From JAWVEV01 sp033856535 (lineage in GTDB: Bacteria; Actinomycetota; Thermoleophilia; Miltoncostaeales; Miltoncostaeaceae), in NCBI GenBank assembly GCA_033856535.1, contig JAWVEV010000079.1, forward strand, positions 1-48,056: a stretch of DNA of 48,056 bases, written 5' to 3'. Position numbers and translations under genes: made by a program. The notes beneath the pieces are model-generated. The model ran no database searches. It was given only the letters and a program-made list of their open reading frames with translations, and was not told where the DNA came from. Numbering within the stretch: position 1 is the stretch's first letter; every line of letters begins with the position of its first letter. Shown one piece after another: positions 35,226 through 42,740 of the stretch.

Positions 35226-36085
35226 TGCGCGCCCGCTGGACGGTCGCGGCGATCCTGATCATCGTCGGCGTCCTGGCGGCGCTGGTCGGCGAGGGGGTGT
35301 GGTTGGCGGGGCGGGCATTGGCGCCCGGGAGCCTCGCCGACGCCGCGATCCAGGCGATGCGCAGCCCCGATGGGCAGGAGGCGATCGCCGACCGGGTCGA
35401 GGCCTCGATCGAGGAGCACACGAGCCTGCCGGCGGCGCGGGCGCCGATCGAGGCGGCGGTCCACGACGTGGTCGCGAGCGGCGCCTTCCCGCGGCTGATG
35501 CGCGTCAGCGTGTCCCATGCGCGCGAGGATGGCTTCTCGCGCAGCGGTGGCGTCGGCCAGGCCGACCTGGCCCCGCTGCGCCCGCTGCTGGCCAAGCGCT
35601 TGGCGGGGGTGGACCCCGCCCTGGCCGCCGGCCTGCCGCCCGGCGCGCGCCTCGGGAGCGTGGAGCTGCGGGTCGGCGACCCGCTGCCGGGCCTCGACCG
35701 CGCGGCCAGCGTGCTCGACGACGCCGATTCCTGGGCGCTCCTCTGCGCCGCCGTCGCGGCGGTGCTGCTCGGCGCCGCCGTGGCGATCAGCCCGCAGCGG
35801 GCCCGGACCGCCCGCGCCGCGGGCTGGCGCATGCTGCTGCTGGCGGCGCTCCCGCCCCTGGTGCGTCTCGTCACGCCCAGTCTCTCGGACGTGACCGTGG
35901 GCGACCCGGAGCTCGGCGACCTCGCCGGGAGCCTGGCCCCGCGCCTCTTCGCCGGCTGGTGGGTGCCCGCGCTGATCGCGGGCCTCGCCGGCGCGGTCCT
36001 GCTCACCGCCGGCTACATGGGCGGTGCCGGCCGCCGCCGCCCCGCCGCTACGCCGGATCGGCGCGACCGGCCGCGAGCAGCGTGA
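35225..36085 (+). CDS. Membrane protein with an exported domain, unknown function
   Basis: The 286-residue protein has one span at residues ~7-28 and then an exported domain of ~140 residues with no motif I recognise. Two or three further spans follow: WALLCAAVAAVLLGAAVAI, a weaker MLLLAALPPLV and WWVPALIAGLAGAVLLTAG. Its ATG overlaps the ligA stop by one base (TGATG), so it belongs to the surE-HAD-ligA transcript. Its 3' end overlaps dacB, on the other strand, by 38 bp. Confidence 0.65.
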   Translation: MRARWTVAAILIIVGVLAALVGEGVWLAGRALAPGSLADAAIQAMRSPDGQEAIADRVEASIEEHTSLPAARAPIEAAVHDVVASGAFPRLMRVSVSHAREDGFSRSGGVGQADLAPLRPLLAKRLAGVDPALAAGLPPGARLGSVELRVGDPLPGLDRAASVLDDADSWALLCAAVAAVLLGAAVAISPQRARTARAAGWRMLLLAALPPLVRLVTPSLSDVTVGDPELGDLAGSLAPRLFAGWWVPALIAGLAGAVLLTAGYMGGAGRRRPAATPDRRDRPRAA

Positions 36086-37391
36086 CCATCCGGTCCTGGG
36101 CCGCCCGCGCCGCGGTCGTCTGCGACGTGCGCATGAGGAACGAGAAGGCGTAGCGCTCGCCCCGGCGGCTGATCACCCTGCCGCTGAGCGCCGAGACGCC
36201 GTCGATGTAGCCGGTCTTCGCGCGGACCCGCGTCCGCACGGTCGACCCCTTCAGCCGCCGGATCAGCGTGCCCTCGCCGCCCTGGGGCAGCGAGCGCAGC
36301 AGGGCGTCGCCCCAACCCGGGTCGGCGTCGGCGGCCAGCACCAGGCGCACCAGGCCGGTCGCGGTGAGGCGGTCGTTCCGGGAGAGCCCCGAGCCGTCGA
36401 CCAGCCGCTCCCGGCCGGTGAAGATCCCGCGCTCGCGGAGCAGCCGGGTGATGTACGCGGTGCCGGCGGCGGTCGAGCCCGATCCGGCCGCATAGGCGCC
36501 GACGTCTTTCGCCAGCGTCTCGGCGATGAAGTTGTCGCTGTCCGGGTTCATGTGGCGCAGGATCACGCGCAGCGGCGGCGATTGGACCGAGGCCACCGTG
36601 GTGGCGGCCGTCGGCGTGCGCCCCGGCCGCAGCGGCCCGGTCTGGCGGATGCCGACCGCAGCCAGCGCGGCCCTCATGCGCTGGGCGGCGGCGAGGGCCG
36701 GGCTCGTCACGTTGCTCCAGCGCCCCTCGCCGGCGTAGTTCAGGTTGGTCGAGAGGCCCGAGAGCGGCGGGGAGTAGAGCGGGTAGTAGGACAGCCAGCC
36801 GTTTCCGGTCCGCCGGCGGTCGAAGAAGGTGTCGTCGGCGACGATCGGCCCGCGCACGGCTCGGACGCCGTCCGCGTGGAGTTGGCGCGCCAGGTCGGTG
36901 AGGGTCGCCGCCCGGCCGCCGAGATAGCGCCGCGCGAAGGGGCCCGTCGCCAGCACCGGGTCGCCGAAGCCCTTCAGGTAGAGCGGCCCGCGCAGGATCC
37001 GCCCGCCGCCCTGGCCCGCGGCGGCCGGCACGGTGGCCAGTCGGGTCTCGAAGCGGAACTCGGTGCCGAGCGCCAGCAGCGCGCCGGCGCTGGTCACGAG
37101 CTTCATGTTCGACGCCGGCATCCGGGCGGAGTCCGGCAGGTACGACGCCACGGTGACCGGGCCCGTCGGGGTGATCCGGACGACCAGGGCGGAGGTGGCC
37201 GGGTGGCCGCGCGTCCAGGCGGCCAGCGCGCGCTCCACGTCGCCGGACGCGAGCGCATCGCGCGGTGCCGCCGCGCCCACGAGGGCGAGGGCGGCCACCG
37301 ACGCGGCGATCGCGGCCGCGATCCGGGAGATCCCCGGCGGGCACGGCGCCGGGCGTGCGCTGCGGGCGGCCTCCCGGCCGCCGTGCCTCAG
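36048..37391 (-). CDS. dacB: D-alanyl-D-alanine carboxypeptidase (PBP4, S13), apparent CUG start
   Basis: The protein removes D-Ala or cleaves cross-links in peptidoglycan. The S13 motifs are MPASNMKLVTSAGALLALG (SxxK), NPDSDNFIAETLAKDVG (SxN) and RAKTGYIDGVSALSGR (KTG), in the right order. CTG at 37389-37391, in a CTGA overlap with the upstream HTH gene, gives 447 residues with an Arg-rich n-region and a clear signal sequence (IAAAIAASVAALALVGAAA). No ATG, GTG or TTG lies between this CTG and the signal core. An ATG at 37625 would encode a long low-complexity stretch antiphase to the HTH gene and is unlikely. Confidence 0.88.
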   Translation of the reverse strand: MRHGGREAARSARPAPCPPGISRIAAAIAASVAALALVGAAAPRDALASGDVERALAAWTRGHPATSALVVRITPTGPVTVASYLPDSARMPASNMKLVTSAGALLALGTEFRFETRLATVPAAAGQGGGRILRGPLYLKGFGDPVLATGPFARRYLGGRAATLTDLARQLHADGVRAVRGPIVADDTFFDRRRTGNGWLSYYPLYSPPLSGLSTNLNYAGEGRWSNVTSPALAAAQRMRAALAAVGIRQTGPLRPGRTPTAATTVASVQSPPLRVILRHMNPDSDNFIAETLAKDVGAYAAGSGSTAAGTAYITRLLRERGIFTGRERLVDGSGLSRNDRLTATGLVRLVLAADADPGWGDALLRSLPQGGEGTLIRRLKGSTVRTRVRAKTGYIDGVSALSGRVISRRGERYAFSFLMRTSQTTAARAAQDRMVTLLAAGRADPA

Positions 37392-37591
37392 CTCGTGCTG
37401 GGCTGCAGCAGCTCTTCGGCCTCGCGCTCCGGCAGGCGATGGCCCGCGGCGGTCATGGAATGGACGAAGAGGGTCTTGTCGATCCTGCCGTTGTAGATCG
37501 GCACGTCGTTCTCGACGCAGAGGCGGACAACCTGCTTCCGGGCGAGGCCGAGTGCCTCCGAGAGCTCGTCCGGGGTCAGGTGAACGGCCAT
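37388..37591 (-). CDS. Small helix-turn-helix (excisionase-like) protein
   Basis: The 67 residues read MAVHLTPDELSEALGLARKQ, then VVRLCVENDVPIYNGRIDKT. The first part looks like a MerR/excisionase-type winged helix, where VPIYNGRIDKTLF would be the wing. It has AGGAGG 5 nt before the ATG and a strong promoter 140 nt upstream. It is coupled to dacB and may regulate wall-enzyme expression; no target is known. Confidence 0.65.
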   Translation of the reverse strand: MAVHLTPDELSEALGLARKQVVRLCVENDVPIYNGRIDKTLFVHSMTAAGHRLPEREAEELLQPSTS

Positions 37592-37730
37592 GGGGACCTC
37601 CTGGTATGTGGCTCGACCCGTTCACACGGCAGCGCTGCCGGTCGGTGGGTGCGCTGCGGGCGGGTCACTGCGAGCCGATCGGGTCAGCTCAGCGCGGGAC
37701 GCTGATCGCTCGCGAATCCATGTACCCATC

Positions 37731-37759
37731 GTTATGGCCACGCGGCGGCGCAATGTCAA
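37731..37759 (-). promoter_or_regulatory. Promoter of the HTH-dacB operon (TTGACA, 17 nt, CATAAC)
   Basis: A perfect TTGACA is at 37754-37759 and CATAAC at 37731-37736, with a 17-nt spacer. This is the only consensus -35 paired with a good spacer that I found in the window. Confidence 0.65.
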
Positions 37760-37820
37760 CCACCTGACCCGAGGGTCCGGGACGCGCCGTGCCCTCCGAG
37801 CGGCGGAGCGGGCTGCTCCC

Positions 37821-37849
37821 TGGCGACCCCACCGGCCCGTCGCTAGGAT
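37821..37849 (+). promoter_or_regulatory. tRNA-Pro promoter (TGGCGA, 17 nt, TAGGAT)
   Basis: The -10 TAGGAT is at 37844-37849, 17 nt before the tRNA. The -35-like TGGCGA is at 37821-37826. Confidence 0.5.
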
Positions 37850-37866
37850 CCCTGGCCGGTACGTCG

Positions 37867-37940
37867 CGGGGTGTGGCGCAGCTTGGTAGCGCGCTCCGTT
37901 CGGGTCGGAGAGGTCCCCGGTTCAAATCCGGGCACCCCGA
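37867..37940 (+). tRNA. tRNA-Pro (CGG anticodon)
   Basis: The 74-nt cloverleaf has acceptor CGGGGTG/CACCCCG, a D-arm with AGCTTGGTAGC, anticodon stem CTCCG/CGGAG with loop TTCGGGT (anticodon CGG at 37901-37903), and T-arm CCCGG-TTCAAAT-CCGGG. The discriminator is A and CCA is not encoded. Confidence 0.97.
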
Positions 37941-37954
37941 TGCATCGAGAAGGC

Positions 37955-37980
37955 GAGGCCCGCGGGCGCGGGCCTCCTTT
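37955..37980. terminator. Terminator hairpin after tRNA-Pro
   Basis: The 9-bp stem GAGGCCCGC/GCGGGCCTC has a GGGC loop and is followed by CTTT. It lies between the tRNA and the convergent GCS2 gene and may serve both. Confidence 0.7.
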
Positions 37981-37988
37981 CCCGTGCC

Positions 37989-39155
37989 TCAGCCGAGCGC
38001 CGGCTGCAGCGCGGCGGGCGCGGCCGGCGCCGCCGTGAACTCGGCCGCCAGGGCGGCCACCAGGCACGACAGGGGCGCCGAGCGCCCGGCCAGCTCGCGC
38101 TGGCGGGCGGCCCCGTTCCGGGCGGTCAGCTCGCCGGCCGCGCGCAGCTCGTCGGCGCAGCCGAGCGCTTCGGCGTGGGGCGCGCAGCGCTCCAGCACCC
38201 GGTCGAGCAACTCCCGCGCCGGCACCAGGGCGCGGCCGGCCGGGTCGATCAGGAGCGCCTCCATCCCGTCCCGGGCCGCGATGAAGCGGTTCTCGGCGAG
38301 CATCTCCGGCGCGGCAAGGACGGCGGAGGGTGGGCCGTCCTCCTCGACGGCCCACCTCACCAGGCACTGGGCCAGCGCGACCAGGGCGGCGGACGCCTCG
38401 ACCCCGATCTGGGCGTCCATGATGCGGAGCTCGAGCGTTCCGAAGCGCGGCTGCAGGCGCGCGTCCCACCAGATGAAGGTCGGCTCGGGGATCGCGCCGC
38501 AGGCGATCAGGCCGTGGATCGCCCGAACGTAGGCGCGGTACGAGGGGAATCCGCGGGGGATCCCGGCGCGCGGGAAGGTCGCGAAGAGCGGCGCCCGGGC
38601 TGACGCCAGGCCGCTGTCGCGGCCCTGCCAGAACGGGGAGTTGGCCGACAGGGCGAGCAGCAGGGGCAGGTGCTCGCGGAGGCGCCCGAGCGCACGCACG
38701 GCATCCTCGGCGGTCGCCACGCCCACGTGCACGTGCAGGGAGAAGGTCGGCTCGCGTCGGGCCAGCTCGCGCAGCGAGCGGTAGAGGGCGCGGTAGCGTT
38801 CCGCGCTCGAGGTGAGCGTCTCCTGCCAGACCGTGAGCGGGTGCGTGCCGGCGCTGGCGGCCGCCAGGCCCATTCCGGCCAGCTCGGCGCTCAGCTGCGC
38901 GCGCAGCGAGCCGAGCTCCGCCGCCGCGCCCGCGACGCTCGTGTGCACGCCCGTGGCGATCTCGAGGGCGGAGGCGTGGGTCTCGACGCTCAGCCGGGCC
39001 GCCAGCTCGGGCGGCAGGTCGGCCATCACGTGCTCGCTGCCCTGCCAGAGCGACCAGGGCCCGGGCACGAGCAGCATGATCTCCTCCTCGACGCCCAGCG
39101 TGTAGGGCGCCGGCGCGGGCCGCCACTCGGCCCAGGCGGGCAGGCCGGCGGTCAC
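37989..39155 (-). CDS. Glutamate-cysteine ligase family 2 (YbdK-type carboxylate-amine ligase)
   Basis: This 388-residue GCS2 protein has the ATP-grasp-like fold of YbdK. It reads YTLGVEEEIMLLVP (nucleotide/metal Glu cluster), SLHVHVGVATAEDAVRALGR, LALSANSPFWQGRDSGLASA and FGTLELRIMDAQIGVE. The family forms gamma-glutamyl amides; the amine partner varies and is not readable here. The GTG start at 39155 lies 3 nt after the stop of the C26 amidotransferase gene, so the two are co-transcribed. Confidence 0.9.
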   Translation of the reverse strand: MTAGLPAWAEWRPAPAPYTLGVEEEIMLLVPGPWSLWQGSEHVMADLPPELAARLSVETHASALEIATGVHTSVAGAAAELGSLRAQLSAELAGMGLAAASAGTHPLTVWQETLTSSAERYRALYRSLRELARREPTFSLHVHVGVATAEDAVRALGRLREHLPLLLALSANSPFWQGRDSGLASARAPLFATFPRAGIPRGFPSYRAYVRAIHGLIACGAIPEPTFIWWDARLQPRFGTLELRIMDAQIGVEASAALVALAQCLVRWAVEEDGPPSAVLAAPEMLAENRFIAARDGMEALLIDPAGRALVPARELLDRVLERCAPHAEALGCADELRAAGELTARNGAARQRELAGRSAPLSCLVAALAAEFTAAPAAPAALQPALG

Positions 39156-39158
39156 GGC

Positions 39159-39980
39159 TCAGGCAGCCCGGACCGGCCAGGGTGCGGCCGCGTCGACCCG
39201 GATCGGCGCCGGCTCGTAGGCGGCCGCCGCGTCGTAGGCCGCCGCCGCCTCGACGAAGGCCCGGAAGAGGGCCTCCTGCTCGGGGCGGCCGAGCAGCCCC
39301 TCGGCGTGCCACTGGACGCCGAGCACGAACGGCCGGTCCGGGGCCTCGATCGCCTCGACGACCCCGTCCGGGGCCCAGGCCACCGCGCGCAGGTCCGCCC
39401 CCAGCCGGCGCACGGCCTGGTGGTGGAAGGAGTTGACTTCCAACCGCCCCGCGCCGGTCCAGAGGGCGAGCAGCGATCCACCCTCCACCTCCACCGCGTG
39501 GCTGGCCCGCTCCGGCGGGGCGACTTGGCGGTGGGCCACCTCGAGCGGCACCGGCCGGCCGGGCAGGTGCTGGTGGAGCGTGCCGCCCCGGGCGACGTTC
39601 AGCAGCTGGGCGCCGCGGCAGATCGCGAGGATCGGCATGCCGAGCGTGTCGGCGCGCCGGGCCAGGGCCAGCTCGAAGGCGTCGAGCTCCGGCTCGGTGG
39701 GGCCGAGCTCGGGGTGGGGCGCGTCGCCGTACCACTGCGGGTGCAGGTCGGGGCCGCCGGGCAGGCAGAGGCCGGAGAGGCGGCCGAGCAGCGCGTCGAC
39801 CGCGCCGGGGTCGACCGGCGCGAGCACGACCGGGAGGCCGCCGCCGGCCTCGATCGCCCGCGCGTAGTTCATGCCGAGCGCCAGCTCACGCTGCGCCGGC
39901 TCGCCCTGCGGCATCGGGAGCACCCGGGCCGGCGCGCGCATCTCGGAGGTGGAGATGCCGATCAGCGGGGCGGGTGGCAT
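39159..39980 (-). CDS. Gamma-glutamyl-GABA hydrolase-like class I amidotransferase (peptidase C26)
   Basis: The 273-residue protein has the catalytic Cys in MPILAICRGAQLLNVARGG and the His/Glu pair in PFVLGVQWHAEGLLG. LCLPGGPDLHPQWYGD is the oxyanion-side motif of the PuuD-like C26 family. These hydrolyse gamma-glutamyl bonds. With the GCS2 ligase directly downstream, it suggests a make-and-break gamma-glutamyl cycle (inference). The ATG at 39980 has GGAGG upstream, and a TAGCGT -10 candidate is at 40014-40019. The extra C-terminal ~25 residues are Ala-rich. Confidence 0.88.
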   Translation of the reverse strand: MPPAPLIGISTSEMRAPARVLPMPQGEPAQRELALGMNYARAIEAGGGLPVVLAPVDPGAVDALLGRLSGLCLPGGPDLHPQWYGDAPHPELGPTEPELDAFELALARRADTLGMPILAICRGAQLLNVARGGTLHQHLPGRPVPLEVAHRQVAPPERASHAVEVEGGSLLALWTGAGRLEVNSFHHQAVRRLGADLRAVAWAPDGVVEAIEAPDRPFVLGVQWHAEGLLGRPEQEALFRAFVEAAAAYDAAAAYEPAPIRVDAAAPWPVRAA

Positions 39981-40177
39981 GAGGCCTCCGGGGTCGCAGG
40001 GGCGGTGGATGGACGCTACGACGAGCCCGTCGCCCGAGCTTCGTGCGTGAAATACATGATTCGGCGGGGCCGGGATGTGCGACCTGACACGAAGCGGCCC
40101 CGCGGGCGAAGGTCGTCCCTTGACGTTTTGGACATCCGCCCATGTCGCGACGAGGAACGGCGTCTCATCATCCGTGA

Positions 40178-40438
40178 ATGGAGAATTCGCTTCCGACCTC
40201 CCGCTGGGCCGGCTGGCGCGCCGAGCGCCGCCGGACGGGCCTGGCCGGCGTCGACCACGTCCCCGCCCTCCCCGCTCGCCCGCTGGTGCCGCCGCGGCTC
40301 TGGGCGCCGCCGCAGCACCGCACCGCCGACTGCGCGACCTGCTGGGGTCAGCGCATGATCTGGGAGCCGGGCCCGCTCGGTCTGCTCCCGGTGGTCTGCG
40401 ACGGCTGCGCCGGCACCGGGAGGGTCTCCGTCTCCTAG
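40178..40438 (+). CDS. Small zinc-ribbon-like protein
   Basis: The 86 residues end in two CxxC pairs: Cys52/Cys55 (CATCWGQRMIWEPGP) and Cys74/Cys77 (CDGCAGTGRVSVS). The second resembles a DnaJ-type CxxCxGxG half-repeat. The N-terminal 50 residues are Arg/Pro-rich. The family is unknown to me. A TTGACG at 40120-40125 in the 197-nt gap upstream could be its -35, though the -10 is unclear. The TAG stop is shared in CTAG with the convergent TIM-barrel gene. Confidence 0.6.
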   Translation: MENSLPTSRWAGWRAERRRTGLAGVDHVPALPARPLVPPRLWAPPQHRTADCATCWGQRMIWEPGPLGLLPVVCDGCAGTGRVSVS

Positions 40439-41142
40439 AGCCGGATCGGGAGCGCCTCGCGCTCCAGGATCCAGGGGACGCCGCGGCAGCGGCGCAGGAC
40501 GGGCGCGTAGCGCGCGACGTCCTCCGTCGTGAGCGGCAGGTGGCCGCCGGACGCGTCGGACCCGCTGAGGTGGAGCTGGCGCAGCCTGCCGCCGTGCGCG
40601 GCGAGCAGGTCATCGGCGAGCGCCAGCGACGGATCGACCGTGGCAACGTGCGCCAGGTCGAGACAGAGGCCGGCCTCGGGGAACCGCGCGAAATGCGCCG
40701 CAAGCTCGCCGGCGGTGCGCCCGTCGGCCTTGCGCGCGTTCATGTTCTCCAGCACCAGGCGCGAACCGAGCGGCGCCAGCGTCACCGGATCGCCCAGCCG
40801 GTCGGGATGCGCCACCACCCGCTCGACGCGGGCGGGCAGGGCGAGCAGCAGGTCCGCCACGTCGGCCGCGTCCATCCCGGCCGGCGCGTGGACGCTGAGT
40901 CGGGCGGCTCCGGGGAGCCCGCCGGCCGCGAGGTGGGCCAGCAGGGCGGCCAGGTCGTCCCGGTCGCGGGCCCCGGCCAGCTCGAGCGCCTCGGCGCTCG
41001 CCACCAGCGCCCGCTCCGCGAGGTCCGGCCAGGTCGCGCCGTCGCGGGCGACGCCGGTCGACAGCCCGACGCGGGTCGGGCCGAGGTCGAGCAGCGCCTC
41101 GCGCACCCCCGGCCGGAGGCCGGGGAGGAGCGGCGCGCTCAG
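40435..41142 (-). CDS. TIM-barrel (xylose isomerase/AP endonuclease-like) protein, apparent CUG start
   Basis: The 235-residue barrel has RVGLSTGVARDG near the start, RLVLENMNARKADGRTAGEL (a metal-type Glu), GLCLDLAHVATVDPSLAL and LRQLHLSGSDASGGHLPL. These are the strand ends of the sugar-phosphate isomerase/epimerase-like superfamily; the reaction is unknown. CTG at 41140-41142 lies in a CTGA overlap with the NifU-like gene and has AAGGGG about 10 nt before it. A GTG at 41106 would give 223 residues, but it lies directly behind an 8-bp hairpin (41107-41125) with no ribosome site. Confidence 0.75.
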   Translation of the reverse strand: MSAPLLPGLRPGVREALLDLGPTRVGLSTGVARDGATWPDLAERALVASAEALELAGARDRDDLAALLAHLAAGGLPGAARLSVHAPAGMDAADVADLLLALPARVERVVAHPDRLGDPVTLAPLGSRLVLENMNARKADGRTAGELAAHFARFPEAGLCLDLAHVATVDPSLALADDLLAAHGGRLRQLHLSGSDASGGHLPLTTEDVARYAPVLRRCRGVPWILEREALPIRL

Positions 41143-41372
41143 ACGGTGATGACCCCTTCGACCTCCGGCACGGCGCGCCGGAGCTCCTGCTCGATGCCCA
41201 GGGTCAGGGTCGCCGTCGACATCGGGCAGCCGCCGCACGAGCCCATCATGTGCAGGTGGACGAACCCCTCGGCGTCGAACTCGACGAGCTCGACATCGCC
41301 GCCGTCCGTGTGAAGGGCGGGGCGGATCTGGTCGAGAACATCCTCGATCTGCGACAGGATCTCTGCTGACAT
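41139..41372 (-). CDS. NifU C-terminal-domain (Nfu-type) iron-sulfur protein
   Basis: The 77-residue Nfu domain reads LDQIRPALHTDGGDVELVEF, then MMGSCGGCPMSTATLTLGIE. The CxxC pair binds and transfers an FeS cluster. The ATG at 41372 has AGGAGG 4 nt upstream. It is divergent from the nitrilase gene and its ATG overlaps that gene's first ATG in a CATG palindrome. It is coupled to the TIM-barrel gene downstream. Confidence 0.93.
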   Translation of the reverse strand: MSAEILSQIEDVLDQIRPALHTDGGDVELVEFDAEGFVHLHMMGSCGGCPMSTATLTLGIEQELRRAVPEVEGVITV

Positions 41373-42243
41373 GCGACCTCCTGGGGACGTGTCCAGCGCC
41401 GATGATAGCGCCGCCTCCGAGGGCGGCGACCGGACGCTGCGCGCCGCGGCCGTCCAGCTCACCTCGGGACCGGATGTCGGGCGCAACGTCGCGGTCGCGG
41501 AGCGGCTGGTACGCCGGGCCGCCGCCGACGGCGCGCGGCTGGTCGTGCTTCCCGAGAAGTGGCATTGCATCGACGTCGCGAGCCGGCCGGCGGCCGGCGC
41601 CGAGCCGCTCGACGGGCCCTCGCTGGCGGCGGTCCGCGGGTGGGCCCGCGAGCTGGGGATCGCGATCGTGGCCGGCAGCATCGTAGAGGAGATCCCGGGC
41701 GACCGGCGAGCCTTCAACACCAGCGTGCTGGTGCTGCCCGACGGCGGCGATGGGGCGACCTACCGCAAGCTGCACCTCTTCGACGTCGACGTCGGCGGGG
41801 TCTCCTACCGCGAGTCGGCCGGCGCGCGGCCCGGCGACGCGATCGTCGTGGGCGAGGCGCTGGGGCGCCGGATCGGGCTGTCGGTCTGTTACGACCTGCG
41901 CTTCCCCGAGCTCTACCGGCGCCTGGCCGAGCGGGGCGCGGAGATCCTGACCGTGCCGGCGGCCTTCACCGCGGCGACCGGGAAGGACCACTGGGAGCCG
42001 CTGCTGCGCGCGCGGGCGATCGAGAACCAGGCCTTCGTGATCGCGGCCGGCCAGTGGGGCGTCCACCCGAACGGCAACGCCTCGCACGGGCGCAGCATGG
42101 TGGTGGACCCCTGGGGCGTGGTGCTGGCCCAGGCGCCGGACGGCGAGGGCGTCGCGGTCGCCGACCTCGACTTCGCCCGGCTGGCCGAGGTGCGCGCGAC
42201 CCTGCCCGCGCTCCGGCACCGCCGCCCGGACGTCTACGGGTAG
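41371..42243 (+). CDS. Carbon-nitrogen hydrolase (nitrilase family, Nit/omega-amidase type)
   Basis: The Glu-Lys-Cys triad is visible: Glu in VVLPEKWHCI, Lys in YRKLHLFDVDVGG and Cys in GLSVCYDLRFPELYR. The second Glu region GKDHWEPLLRARAIENQAFV is typical of Nit1/Nit2-like amidases, which repair deaminated glutathione or act on alpha-keto acid amides. The substrate here is inferred at most. From the ATG at 41371 it is 290 residues. A GTG at 41389 (284 residues) or a CTG nearer the core would avoid overlap with the divergent NifU-like gene. Confidence 0.88.
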   Translation: MRPPGDVSSADDSAASEGGDRTLRAAAVQLTSGPDVGRNVAVAERLVRRAAADGARLVVLPEKWHCIDVASRPAAGAEPLDGPSLAAVRGWARELGIAIVAGSIVEEIPGDRRAFNTSVLVLPDGGDGATYRKLHLFDVDVGGVSYRESAGARPGDAIVVGEALGRRIGLSVCYDLRFPELYRRLAERGAEILTVPAAFTAATGKDHWEPLLRARAIENQAFVIAAGQWGVHPNGNASHGRSMVVDPWGVVLAQAPDGEGVAVADLDFARLAEVRATLPALRHRRPDVYG

Positions 42244-42265
42244 CCCGGCGCCGCCCCGCGTGGGC

Positions 42266-42700
42266 TCATTCGGTCGGCTGGTAGCCGATCGCCGCCCGCT
42301 CCTGCCCCGCCGGCCCCTCGTATCGCAGGCGCAGGAAGAAGGCCGGGACCCCCGTGCCCGCGGCGGGGTCCGGGAGGGGGAAGCGCAGCTGCACGGGGCC
42401 GTGTCCCGACGCGCGCGGGCGGACCTCGACGCGGTCCGGGTGCTTCACCTCGCGGTCGCGTACCGCGAGGAGCGATGCGACGTCGAACGCGACGGCGCCG
42501 CCGGAGTTGACCAGCGACAGCACCAGCTCGTCGCCCTCGCGCGCGACGTCGCGCATCTCGAGACGCGGGGCGAGGCCCCCGTCGCCGGAGCGGCGCCGCT
42601 CGCGCTCGAGCTCCTGCTCGAGGGCGCCGGCGCGCCGGACCGCGAGGCCCGCGACGGCGAGCGCGACCACGGCGACGACGATGGCGATGATCGCGGGCAC
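42266..42700 (-). CDS. Single-span membrane protein with coiled coil, unknown function
   Basis: The 144 residues start at a GTG with one span (AIIAIVVAVVALAVAGLAV) and a short charged helix (ALEQELERERRRSGD). An exported beta-rich domain follows (LEMRDVAREGDELVLSLVNS). I do not recognise the family. A TAACGT lies 8 nt before the GTG, so the mRNA may be leaderless. It is divergent from the RNA methyltransferase gene across a 40-bp gap. Confidence 0.6.
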   Translation of the reverse strand: MPAIIAIVVAVVALAVAGLAVRRAGALEQELERERRRSGDGGLAPRLEMRDVAREGDELVLSLVNSGGAVAFDVASLLAVRDREVKHPDRVEVRPRASGHGPVQLRFPLPDPAAGTGVPAFFLRLRYEGPAGQERAAIGYQPTE

Positions 42701-42708
42701 GGCCGGAA

Positions 42709-42714
42709 ACGTTA
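42709..42714 (-). promoter_or_regulatory. -10 element (TAACGT), leaderless promoter of the single-span protein gene
   Basis: The minus strand reads TAACGT, 8 nt, GTG within the 40-bp divergent gap. Confidence 0.5.
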
Positions 42715-42727
42715 GTGATTCGGCCGC

Positions 42728-42733
42728 TATCGT
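42728..42733 (+). promoter_or_regulatory. -10 element (TATCGT), leaderless promoter of the RumA-family gene
   Basis: The plus strand reads TATCGT, 7 nt, ATG, with no ribosome site. It is divergent with the minus-strand -10 14 bp away. Confidence 0.5.
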
Positions 42734-42740
42734 GACCGGC

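Larger units (their letters stand above)
37592..37866. promoter_or_regulatory. 275-nt intergenic region: long structured leader of the HTH gene and tRNA-Pro promoter
   Basis: No gene is seen here. The minus-strand half (37592-37725) forms a ~135-nt 5' leader with several GC inverted repeats, for example GCAGCGCTGC. The rest holds two promoters annotated separately. Confidence 0.5.

Noticed and set aside
37592..37866. Short plus-strand frames around the HTH promoter
   Set aside because: They overlap two promoters and the tRNA and lack ribosome sites.
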